62,090 bases of DNA, taken from assembly GCF_024305175.1 (NCBI RefSeq), contig NZ_JAMWYY010000012.1:1-62090 (forward strand). The letters run 5' to 3'. The position numbers and the translations under genes are program-made. Shown in pieces: positions 33,654 to 41,249 of this stretch. The notes under the pieces are model-generated. The model worked only from the letters and a program-made list of their open reading frames with translations. It searched no databases and was not told the origin of the DNA. This stretch comes from Flavobacterium sp. (lineage in GTDB: Bacteria > Bacteroidota > Bacteroidia > Flavobacteriales > Flavobacteriaceae). Each line of letters begins with the position of its first letter. The stretch's first letter is position 1.

Positions 33654-36059
33654 ATGTATTTCAGACTACTGTTAGTGTTCCTTTTCGGGAGCATTACTCT
33701 TTATGCCCAAAATGCGGGCAGCATTTCAGGAAAAATTAACGACAAAGCAACTGCACAGCCATTGCCCTATGTAAGCATAGTAGTTAAAGAAAACGGCACA
33801 ACGGTAACAGGAGCCATAACTGCCGATAACGGCACATTCGAGATTAAAAACCTGCCGCTTAAAACCTATACTGTGGAAGTGCAGTTTATGGGCTATAAAA
33901 CCCAGACATTTACTGCAAAACTTACAGAAACAGACAGGAACACAAGCCTTGGTACAATTGTTATAGAGGAAGAGGCTACTACGCTTAACGAGGTAGAAAT
34001 AGTAAAAGAGGTTTCTACCATCGAGCAAAAACTCGACCGTAAAGTGATAACTGTAGGGCGCGACCTTACCACCGCAGGCGGTACGGCATCAGAGATCATG
34101 AATAACATACCGACGGTAAATGTTGACCAGGACGGCAATATTTCCTTGCGTGGTAACCAGAATGTGCGGATACTGGTAGACGGACGCCCTACCAATATAG
34201 ACCCTGCGCAGCTTTTAAAGCAAATACCCAGCACCTCTATAAAAAAGATAGAGCTTATTACCAACCCCAGCGCCAAGTACAACCCGGAGGGTATGAGTGG
34301 TATCATTAACATTATACTGCACAAGAACACCAACAACGGTTTTAACGGTAACTTTAATGCAGGTATAACCTTTGGTGAAGAACCGAAATATAATAACTCG
34401 CTGGATATGAACTACCGTGTGGGCAAAGTCAACTTCTTTAGCAACGTAGGCTCTAACTTCGGGAGATACTTTAATGATGGTAACGTTTTTCGCGAAGATG
34501 TAAATTCACGCCAGATCATTGACATCAGTAATGACAACGAAGGCTATCTGGGTAAATTCGGGATGGACTATTATATAAATGATAACAATACGTTGTCTGT
34601 TTATACCAACCAAAATTATGGCACCGGGCTTGGCATTGTGGGTGTAGATATTATGTATCCTGACAACTCCGGTTTTAATGATATAAGCCAAATTACACGA
34701 TACGACAGCGACAACCGTAATAACACCTATAACCTTGCTTATAAGCATAAATTTGCGAAGGAAGGCCACACACTTGATTTTGAAGGTAATTATAACGATG
34801 CACGCGGCACTCAGGATGCCGTGTTCTCTACTACAGAAGGAACTGAAACCAGCGAATATAACGACAACATAGTTGATGAAGGCGAAAACATAACCCTGAA
34901 CCTGGACTATGTAAATCCGATAAATGAAAGATCGACACTCGAACTGGGTGCCGAGGCAAGGATAATAGGTAACGAAAACACCTATGACACTACCTACTCA
35001 GGCCCTAACCCAACGCTGCAGGATTCGCACTATACGTATGACATGAACATCTATTCGGCATATGCAACCTTTGGGCAGAAATTTGAGAAGATAAGCTACC
35101 AGCTCGGCGCACGCTTTGAAAGCTACAAAGCAGAAGCCAACTTCAACCGGGGAGAAATAACGTTTACAGATGAGTATATAACCGTTTACCCTTCGGCATA
35201 TTTAACGTATTCGCCCGATCAGAACAATATGTTCCAGTTAAGCTACAGCCGCCGTGTGGACAGGCCGAGCCTTGAGCAGACAAAGCCCATAAGGGAATTT
35301 GCAACACCATTGCTTACGTCGTATGGCAACCAGTTCCTCGAACCGCAGTTTACCAGCTCAGTCGAAATGAATTACACCAAGATGTTCGGGGAAGGATCTT
35401 CGGTAACGGCAGGTGTTTTTTACAGGTTTATAAACAACGAGATAAGCCGTGTGCTGTTTCCTGACGAAACAACAGAGAACACACAGGACCTTATTATGAG
35501 CTTTGATAATTTTGACCGCAATACCTCTTACGGGTTTGATGTTTCCGCTAATTATAAGATTGCAAAATGGTGGGATATACAGCCCGCAGTAGATTTTAGC
35601 AGTATTTCACAAAAAGGTGCGGTAGCGCAGCTTGTGCCCGGCACTACAGATGAATACGAGACTGTTATTAAAGAAGTAGATGTAGCTGCATTTAATGCAA
35701 GGCTTAACAGTAACTTCAGGGTAAATGACAGGTTAAGTTTCCTACTGTTCGGGTTTTACCGTGGCGCGGTAGATGGTGTGCAGAATGACAGTAAAGAGAT
35801 GTATAAGATAGACTCAGGCGCGCGGTACACACTTCTGGACAACCAGATGTCTATAAGCGTCAGGTTTAATGATATGTTCAATACCATGCGATATGGTTTT
35901 GATGGTACCGACCCTTTCCCTCAAACCGGCGAATTCCGCTGGGAGAGCCGCACCGTTTATTTTGGTATAAACTACCGTTTTGGCGGCGGCAAAAACAGGG
36001 CCATGCAACGCAGGCAGCGCGATGATAACACCAAGCAAAGCAGCGGCGGCATGTTTTAA
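33654..36059 (+). CDS. TonB-dependent outer-membrane receptor, outer-membrane beta-barrel family
   Basis: 801 residues: signal peptide (about 1-18), a carboxypeptidase-regulatory-like domain (about 22-105, 'GSISGKINDKATAQPLPYVS'), a plug (about 120-225, 'GGTASEIMNNIPTVNVDQDG', 'ISLRGNQNVRILVDGRP'), then a barrel of the OMP_b-brl_3 type. No STN domain and no partner sigma factor. No SusD-like neighbour, so the substrate is unclear. The upstream region holds an ATCA/AATC-rich short repeat (33621-33645). A terminator follows at 36122. Confidence 0.9.
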   Translation: MYFRLLLVFLFGSITLYAQNAGSISGKINDKATAQPLPYVSIVVKENGTTVTGAITADNGTFEIKNLPLKTYTVEVQFMGYKTQTFTAKLTETDRNTSLGTIVIEEEATTLNEVEIVKEVSTIEQKLDRKVITVGRDLTTAGGTASEIMNNIPTVNVDQDGNISLRGNQNVRILVDGRPTNIDPAQLLKQIPSTSIKKIELITNPSAKYNPEGMSGIINIILHKNTNNGFNGNFNAGITFGEEPKYNNSLDMNYRVGKVNFFSNVGSNFGRYFNDGNVFREDVNSRQIIDISNDNEGYLGKFGMDYYINDNNTLSVYTNQNYGTGLGIVGVDIMYPDNSGFNDISQITRYDSDNRNNTYNLAYKHKFAKEGHTLDFEGNYNDARGTQDAVFSTTEGTETSEYNDNIVDEGENITLNLDYVNPINERSTLELGAEARIIGNENTYDTTYSGPNPTLQDSHYTYDMNIYSAYATFGQKFEKISYQLGARFESYKAEANFNRGEITFTDEYITVYPSAYLTYSPDQNNMFQLSYSRRVDRPSLEQTKPIREFATPLLTSYGNQFLEPQFTSSVEMNYTKMFGEGSSVTAGVFYRFINNEISRVLFPDETTENTQDLIMSFDNFDRNTSYGFDVSANYKIAKWWDIQPAVDFSSISQKGAVAQLVPGTTDEYETVIKEVDVAAFNARLNSNFRVNDRLSFLLFGFYRGAVDGVQNDSKEMYKIDSGARYTLLDNQMSISVRFNDMFNTMRYGFDGTDPFPQTGEFRWESRTVYFGINYRFGGGKNRAMQRRQRDDNTKQSSGGMF

Positions 36060-36121
36060 TCAAGAGTTTCCTTTCCATCAATCAAGGAACGTTTTTCATA
36101 CATTTAGTTTAGTTAGTTGTG

Positions 36122-36156
36122 TACCCCTTAGGCATATGCTTAAGGGGTATTTTATT
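36122..36156 (+). terminator. Intrinsic terminator of the TonB receptor gene
   Basis: 9-bp perfect stem TACCCCTTA / TAAGGGGTA (36122-36130, 36141-36149) enclosing GCATATGC, followed by TTTTA. Confidence 0.75.
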
Positions 36157-36251
36157 GGTATAAATTGGGCTTTTATTGCTATATTTACAGGAAAGCATCA
36201 TTAAACAAATAACATTCTTAATAATTATTTAAAATAAAAACTTAAATTTAA

Positions 36252-36263
36252 TATGCGTGCATA
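36252..36263. promoter_or_regulatory. Candidate MarR operator
   Basis: TATGCGTGCATA is a TATGC-N2-GCATA palindrome, 13 bp upstream of the -7 box (36276-36283) of the marR-type gene, so it sits between the -33 and -7 positions. Place and symmetry fit autoregulation and control of the fad operon that follows. Confidence 0.55.
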
Positions 36264-36275
36264 CTAAATTTTTCT

Positions 36276-36283
36276 TATCTTTG
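36276..36283 (+). promoter_or_regulatory. Promoter -7 box of the MarR/fad operon (TATCTTTG)
   Basis: A perfect TAnnTTTG 15 bp before the ATG at 36298. Confidence 0.7.
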
Positions 36284-36297
36284 AAAAACACAGCTAC

Positions 36298-36759
36298 ATG
36301 AAAGAGAAGACAATTGACTATATACTGAGGGCCACATGGCAGGCAGTAGCCCGGATGTATAATGAGGAAGCCGGTAAATATGGCGCAACCATGTCTATAG
36401 GCTTTGCCCTGTTATCTATTGATAAAGAGAACGGCATATCATCTACCGCCCTGGGGCCACAGATGGGTATGGAGCCAACAAGCCTTACGCGAACCTTAAA
36501 ATCGATGGAAGACAAAGGGCTTATAGTACGCAAGAAGAACCCCGTTGACGGCAGGGGAGTAATAATAAAGCTCACCCGGCTGGGGCTCGAAAAAAGGGAG
36601 CTTTCCAAGAACACGGTTTTAAAATTTAATGAGGTAGTAAAACAACATATATCTCAGGAAAAAATGGATCACTTTATAGAGGTGGCCGAGCTTATAAACA
36701 ACCTGATTTCTGAAAAGCAGGTGTTTAACAATGAAGAAACAACAGCTAATACCAAATAA
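36298..36759 (+). CDS. MarR-family transcriptional regulator
   Basis: 153 residues, winged-helix fold: recognition region 'LGPQMGMEPTSLTRTLKSME' and wing 'VRKKNPVDGRGVIIKLT' (residues about 50-95). First gene ahead of the fadN-like/fadA/fadE genes (39-bp gap), so it is probably their acyl-CoA-responsive repressor. The effector is inferred from the operon only. Confidence 0.92.
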   Translation: MKEKTIDYILRATWQAVARMYNEEAGKYGATMSIGFALLSIDKENGISSTALGPQMGMEPTSLTRTLKSMEDKGLIVRKKNPVDGRGVIIKLTRLGLEKRELSKNTVLKFNEVVKQHISQEKMDHFIEVAELINNLISEKQVFNNEETTANTK

Positions 36760-36797
36760 CAGGCTTATAAGCCTAACCAAAAAACTATAAATGAAAC

Positions 36798-39188
36798 ATG
36801 AAACGCATAATTAAAAAGGTTGCCGTTTTAGGTTCGGGTATTATGGGTTCAGGCATTGCCTGCCATTTTGCCAACATTGGGGTCGAAGTGCTTTTACTTG
36901 ACATTGCCCCTAAAGAACTTACCGAAGCGGAGCAGAAAAAAGGCCTGTCGTTACAGGACAAAGCCGTAAAGAACCGCATAGTAAACGAGCATTTGGCAAA
37001 TGCGCTGAAATCGAAACCCTCTCCTATTTACCACCAAAAATTTGCATCGCGCATTAAAACAGGCAACATGGATGATGATATGCCTAAAATTGCCGAAGCC
37101 GACTGGATAATTGAAGTTGTGGTAGAAAGGCTCGACATTAAACAAAAAGTGTTTGAGCAGGTAGAAAAACACCGCAGGCCGGGCACACTGATAACTTCCA
37201 ACACCTCTGGCATTCCTATCCACTTTATGAGCGAAGGCCGCAGCGAAGATTTTAAAAAGCATTTTTGCGGCACACACTTCTTTAACCCGCCGCGTTATCT
37301 TAAACTTTTCGAAATCATTCCGGGCCCTGAAACCTCTCAGGAAGTGCTGGACTTTTTAAATAACTACGGCGAAAAATTCCTGGGTAAAACCTCGGTAGTA
37401 GCTAAAGATACCCCTGCATTTATTGGTAACCGTATTGGTATTTATGGCATCATGAGCCTTTTTCACCAGGTTAAGGAAATGGGGCTTACTATAGAAGAAG
37501 TTGATAAACTAACGGGGCCTGTTATTGGCAGGCCAAAGTCGGCAACCTTCCGCACGGTAGATGTTGTAGGGCTTGATACGCTGGTACATGTTGCCAACGG
37601 GCTATATGAAAATGTACCGGATGATGAGCAGCACGATTTATTTAAGTTGCCGGAGTTCATCAGCAAAATGATGGATAACAAATGGCTGGGCAGCAAAACC
37701 GGTCAGGGCTTCTATAAAAAAGTAGATAAAGATATCTTGGCGCTCGACCTTGATACGCTGGAATACCGACCTCAGAAAAAAGCTTCTTTTGCCACTCTTG
37801 AGCAAACCAAGACCATAGACAGGCCGATAGACCGCTTTAAAGTTCTTGTGAAAGGCACTGACAAGGCCGGTGATTTTTACCGTAAAAACTTTGCGGGGAT
37901 GTTTGCTTATGTGTCGCACCGCATTCCTGAAATTACAGACGACCTATATAAAATAGACGATGCCATGAAAGCCGGTTTTGGCTGGGAAAACGGCCCGTTT
38001 GAAATTTGGGATGCCGTTGGCGTAGAAAAAGGTATCGAAATAATAAAAGCTGAAGGGCTTGAACCCCCACAATGGGTTAATGATATGCTGGCCTCCGGCA
38101 ACAGCAGTTTCTATACCGTAAAAGAGGGCAATACTTATTATTACGACCTGCAATCTAAATCGCAGCAAAAAGTACCGGGACAGGATGCCTTTATCATCCT
38201 GAACAACATCCGCGAAAGCAAAAAGGTATGGAGCAACAGCGATGCTGTAATACAGGATTTGGGCGATGGTATCCTTAACCTTGAGTTCCGTTCTAAGATG
38301 AATACTATTGGCGGTGGTGTGCTACAGGGCATCAACAAAGCCATAGACCTTGCCGAGAAAGAATATGACGGGCTTGTAATAGGCAATCAGGCTGCCAACT
38401 TTAGCGTGGGCGCTAATATCGGTATGATATTTATGATGGCAGTAGAGCAGGAATATGATGAACTGAATATGGCCATCAAAATGTTCCAGGACACAATGAT
38501 GCGTGTGCGCTACTCGGCTATTCCAGTAGTTGTTGCACCACACGGCATGACGCTGGGCGGTGGCTGCGAAATGAGCATGCACGCCGATAAGGTTGTGGCA
38601 GCAGCCGAAACCTATATTGGCCTTGTGGAGTTTGGTGTAGGCGTTATACCGGGCGGCGGCGGCTCTAAAGAGATGGCGCTGCGCGCTGCGGATAACTTTC
38701 ATAAAAATGATGTGGAGCTTAATGTGTTACAGGAATACTTCCTCGCTGTAGCTATGGCAAAGGTATCTACCTCGGCTTATGAAGCTTTTGATACCGGCAT
38801 ACTGCAAAAAGGAAAAGATATTATTGTGGTAAATAAAGACAGGCAGCTTGCCGAAGCTAAAAAGTACGCAAAACTTCTTGCCGAAGCGGGTTACACACAG
38901 CCAATAAAACGCACCGATGTAAAAGTACTTGGTAAACAAGCACTGGGTATGTTCCTTGTGGGGACAGACAGTATGGAAGCAGGTAACTACATTAGCGAAC
39001 ACGACAAAAAGATTGCCAACAAGCTGGCCTATGTAATGGCAGGAGGTGACCTGAGCGAATCTACTTTTGTGAGTGAGCAATACCTGCTTGACCTGGAGCG
39101 TGAGGCATTCCTTTCGCTATGCGGAGAAAGAAAAACTCTGGAAAGAATTCAGCATATGCTGACTAAGGGGAAACCATTGAGAAATTAA
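36798..39188 (+). CDS. fadN: 3-hydroxyacyl-CoA dehydrogenase / enoyl-CoA hydratase (FadN-type)
   Basis: Two middle steps of fatty-acid beta-oxidation in one 796-residue chain. The order is like Bacillus FadN: N-terminal NAD-binding dehydrogenase ('VAVLGSGIMGSGIACHFANI', residues 7-26), a 3HCDH helical domain (about 190-430), then a C-terminal crotonase domain with 'HGMTLGGGCEMSMHADKVVA' (oxyanion loop) and 'LVEFGVGVIPGGGGSKEM'. This is opposite to FadB/FadJ, where the hydratase is N-terminal. A four-helix-bundle gene stands between it and the thiolase gene. Confidence 0.95.
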   Translation: MKRIIKKVAVLGSGIMGSGIACHFANIGVEVLLLDIAPKELTEAEQKKGLSLQDKAVKNRIVNEHLANALKSKPSPIYHQKFASRIKTGNMDDDMPKIAEADWIIEVVVERLDIKQKVFEQVEKHRRPGTLITSNTSGIPIHFMSEGRSEDFKKHFCGTHFFNPPRYLKLFEIIPGPETSQEVLDFLNNYGEKFLGKTSVVAKDTPAFIGNRIGIYGIMSLFHQVKEMGLTIEEVDKLTGPVIGRPKSATFRTVDVVGLDTLVHVANGLYENVPDDEQHDLFKLPEFISKMMDNKWLGSKTGQGFYKKVDKDILALDLDTLEYRPQKKASFATLEQTKTIDRPIDRFKVLVKGTDKAGDFYRKNFAGMFAYVSHRIPEITDDLYKIDDAMKAGFGWENGPFEIWDAVGVEKGIEIIKAEGLEPPQWVNDMLASGNSSFYTVKEGNTYYYDLQSKSQQKVPGQDAFIILNNIRESKKVWSNSDAVIQDLGDGILNLEFRSKMNTIGGGVLQGINKAIDLAEKEYDGLVIGNQAANFSVGANIGMIFMMAVEQEYDELNMAIKMFQDTMMRVRYSAIPVVVAPHGMTLGGGCEMSMHADKVVAAAETYIGLVEFGVGVIPGGGGSKEMALRAADNFHKNDVELNVLQEYFLAVAMAKVSTSAYEAFDTGILQKGKDIIVVNKDRQLAEAKKYAKLLAEAGYTQPIKRTDVKVLGKQALGMFLVGTDSMEAGNYISEHDKKIANKLAYVMAGGDLSESTFVSEQYLLDLEREAFLSLCGERKTLERIQHMLTKGKPLRN

Positions 39189-39197
39189 ATTAGTATC

Positions 39198-39609
39198 AAG
39201 TATAAAGTATTAAGTACAAAGACAGCAAATGCATCAGTTCGAAAAACTAAAGATATGGCAGAAATCAATGGATATTGCTGAAAAAGTTTATAATATGTCG
39301 GTAAATATTCCTACTGATGAAAAATACAATTTGGTACACCAAATAAAAAAATGTGCTGTTTCGATTCCTTCAAATATTGCTGAAGGTTCGGGAAGGAATT
39401 CAAAAAAAGAGTTTATTCATTTTTTGGGTATTGCAAACGGCTCTGCATTTGAACTTATTACACAATTGATACTATTAAAGCGACTTAATTATATTGAAGA
39501 AAATACAATCACCAACATAGTTAATGATCTTGTAGAAGTCTGTAATATGAGCTTCGCCTTACAACGAAGTTTAAAGCAAGTACTTCAGGATTCTTAATAC
39601 TTTGTACTT
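39198..39609. repeat. Inverted-repeat-bracketed element 1 (four-helix gene)
   Basis: Left arm 39198-39214 (AAGTATAAAGTATTAAG) and right arm 39593-39609 (CTTAATACTTTGTACTT) are complementary at 16 of 17 positions; the exception is a U-G wobble in RNA. They bracket the ORF 39229-39597, whose stop codon lies in the right arm. The adjacent sequence is more A+T-rich than the fad genes. In RNA this would be a stem of 17 bp with a ~378-nt loop. I see no transposase. Confidence 0.65.
39229..39597 (+). CDS. Four-helix-bundle protein (23S rRNA IVS / S23 family)
   Basis: 122 residues. Motifs of the family: 'FEKLKIWQKSMDIAEKVY', 'LVHQIKKCAVSIPSNIAEGS' (the IPSNIAEG signature), then 'GSAFELITQL'. The family is best known from ORFs in intervening sequences of spirochaete and other 23S rRNA genes, and is related to Avd of diversity-generating retroelements; no reverse transcriptase is near. 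Function unknown; a basic/charged pentameric RNA-binding bundle is the usual idea. It lies inside the fad operon between fadN and fadA, 40 bp after the first and 27 bp before the second, between inverted repeats. Confidence 0.88.
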   Translation: MHQFEKLKIWQKSMDIAEKVYNMSVNIPTDEKYNLVHQIKKCAVSIPSNIAEGSGRNSKKEFIHFLGIANGSAFELITQLILLKRLNYIEENTITNIVNDLVEVCNMSFALQRSLKQVLQDS

Positions 39610-39624
39610 AATTCTTAATACAAC

Positions 39625-40806
39625 ATGAAAACAGCATACATAGTTAAGGCTTATCGTACAGCGGTAGGCAAAGCGCCCAAAGGGGTATTCCGGTTCAAGA
39701 GGCCGGATGAGCTTGCAGCAGAGACAATCCAGTATATGATGGATGAGCTTCCGCAACTGGATAAGACAAGGATAGACGACGTTATTGTAGGTAATGCCAT
39801 GCCCGAAGCCGAGCAGGGATTGAACTTTGCCCGCCTTATTTCGCTTATGGGGCTTAAGGTGGAAGATGTTCCGGGTGTAACGGTAAATCGTTATTGTGCT
39901 TCGGGGCTTGAAACCATAGCTATAGCCACAGCCAAGATACAGAATGGTATGGCCGACTGTATTATAGCAGGAGGTGCCGAGAGCATGAGCTATATACCAA
40001 TGGGTGGCTACAAACCGGTGCCAGACTACCAGGCTGCCAAAAACGGGCATGAAGATTATTACTGGGGTATGGGGCTTACAGCAGAAGCAGTTGCTAAAAA
40101 ATATAATGTAAGCCGTGAAGACCAGGACAGGTTTGGGTATGAGTCGCACCAAAAAGCGCTTAAAGCACAGGCCGAAGGCAAATTCGACAGACAGATAGTA
40201 CCTATTACCGTTGAGGAAACCTATGTTGATGGTAACGGCAAAAAAGCCACCAGAAGCTATACGGTAACCAAAGATGAAGGCCCGAGGGCTGACACATCTG
40301 TTGAGGCGCTTGGCAGGCTTAAACCCGTTTTTGCAGCTGATGGATCGGTAACGGCAGGAACCTCATCGCAAATGAGTGATGGTGCCGCCTTTGTAATGGT
40401 TATGAGCGAAGAAATGGTTAAAGAACTTAACCTTGAACCGATAGCAAGGCTGGTAAGCTATGCCGCAGCAGGTGTAGAGCCAAGAATAATGGGTATAGGC
40501 CCTGTAAAAGCCATACCAAAGGCACTAAAACTTGCCGATAAAAAACTTGAGGATATCGAGCTGATAGAACTTAACGAAGCCTTTGCATCGCAGTCGCTTG
40601 CAGTAGTGCGCGAATTGGGTATAAATACTGACATATTGAATGTTAATGGTGGTGCTATTGCTTTAGGGCACCCACTGGGCTGTACCGGAGCAAAACTATC
40701 GGTTCAGTTATTTGATGAAATGAAACGCCGCGGCAACAAATATGGCATGGTAACCATGTGTGTAGGTACCGGCCAGGGTGCTGCGGGGATTTATGAAGTA
40801 TTTTAA
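39625..40806 (+). CDS. fadA: Acetyl-CoA C-acyltransferase (3-ketoacyl-CoA thiolase)
   Basis: Last step of beta-oxidation: cleaves 3-ketoacyl-CoA with CoA. 393 residues. The nucleophile is in 'VNRYCASGLETIAIA' (Cys near 92), the His in 'GGAIALGHPLGCTGAK', and the second Cys in 'TMCVGTGQGAAGIYE'. Member of the MarR-headed fad operon, homologous in order to Bacillus fadA. Both of its flanks carry a four-helix-bundle gene. Confidence 0.95.
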   Translation: MKTAYIVKAYRTAVGKAPKGVFRFKRPDELAAETIQYMMDELPQLDKTRIDDVIVGNAMPEAEQGLNFARLISLMGLKVEDVPGVTVNRYCASGLETIAIATAKIQNGMADCIIAGGAESMSYIPMGGYKPVPDYQAAKNGHEDYYWGMGLTAEAVAKKYNVSREDQDRFGYESHQKALKAQAEGKFDRQIVPITVEETYVDGNGKKATRSYTVTKDEGPRADTSVEALGRLKPVFAADGSVTAGTSSQMSDGAAFVMVMSEEMVKELNLEPIARLVSYAAAGVEPRIMGIGPVKAIPKALKLADKKLEDIELIELNEAFASQSLAVVRELGINTDILNVNGGAIALGHPLGCTGAKLSVQLFDEMKRRGNKYGMVTMCVGTGQGAAGIYEVF

Positions 40807-40817
40807 CTTTTAATGAC

Positions 40818-41233
40818 TAATAGATAAGAGATAATAGACATCATGAGTGAATATAAACGGCATAACTTTAAAAAGCTGAAAATTTGGGAAAACGGTATGG
40901 ACTTGGCTAAACTTATTTTAGATACAACCGATACCTTTCCTTCTCATGAGAAATTTGGTTTGAAGTCGCAAATGGACAGATGTGCATTTTCTATCCCGTC
41001 AAATATAGCAGAAGGCTCCAGCCGAACTAGCAAATCATTTCGTCATTTTATTGATATATCGCTGGGTTCGTCAATCGAACTTCATACACAAACGCTATTA
41101 GCATTTCACAGGAATTACATTTCTGAAGACGTCACAAAAATTATTGAAAATAAAATTGAAGAATTTCAGAGAATGACAATGAGTTTCCAAAACACATTGG
41201 CCCCTTAGCAGGTCTTTTATCTATTCTCTATTA
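40818..41233. repeat. Inverted-repeat-bracketed element 2 (four-helix gene)
   Basis: Left arm 40818-40839 and right arm 41212-41233 are complementary at 19 of 22 positions. They bracket the ORF 40843-41208 tightly (3 bp each side). The arm sequences are unrelated to those of element 1 apart from being A+T-rich with repeated TAAxAGA-type units, so it is the arrangement that is shared. Confidence 0.65.
40843..41208 (+). CDS. Four-helix-bundle protein (23S rRNA IVS / S23 family), second copy
   Basis: 121 residues. It shares 'FKKLKIWENGMDLAKLI', 'CAFSIPSNIAEGSSR', 'HFIDISLGSSIELHTQ' with the copy at 39229, but overall identity looks only about 35-45 percent by eye, so the two are not a recent duplication. 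It lies between fadA and fadE, 36 bp after the first and 41 bp before the second. No known function. Confidence 0.88.
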   Translation: MSEYKRHNFKKLKIWENGMDLAKLILDTTDTFPSHEKFGLKSQMDRCAFSIPSNIAEGSSRTSKSFRHFIDISLGSSIELHTQTLLAFHRNYISEDVTKIIENKIEEFQRMTMSFQNTLAP

Positions 41234-41249
41234 TCTAAAAAATCTAATC

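Noticed and set aside
39198..41233. Insertion sequence remnants
   Set aside because: No transposase fragment and no target-site duplication that I could recognise; the arms of the two elements differ in sequence.
39189..41249. A diversity-generating retroelement (four-helix proteins are related to Avd)
   Set aside because: No reverse transcriptase, template or variable repeat is seen in the window.
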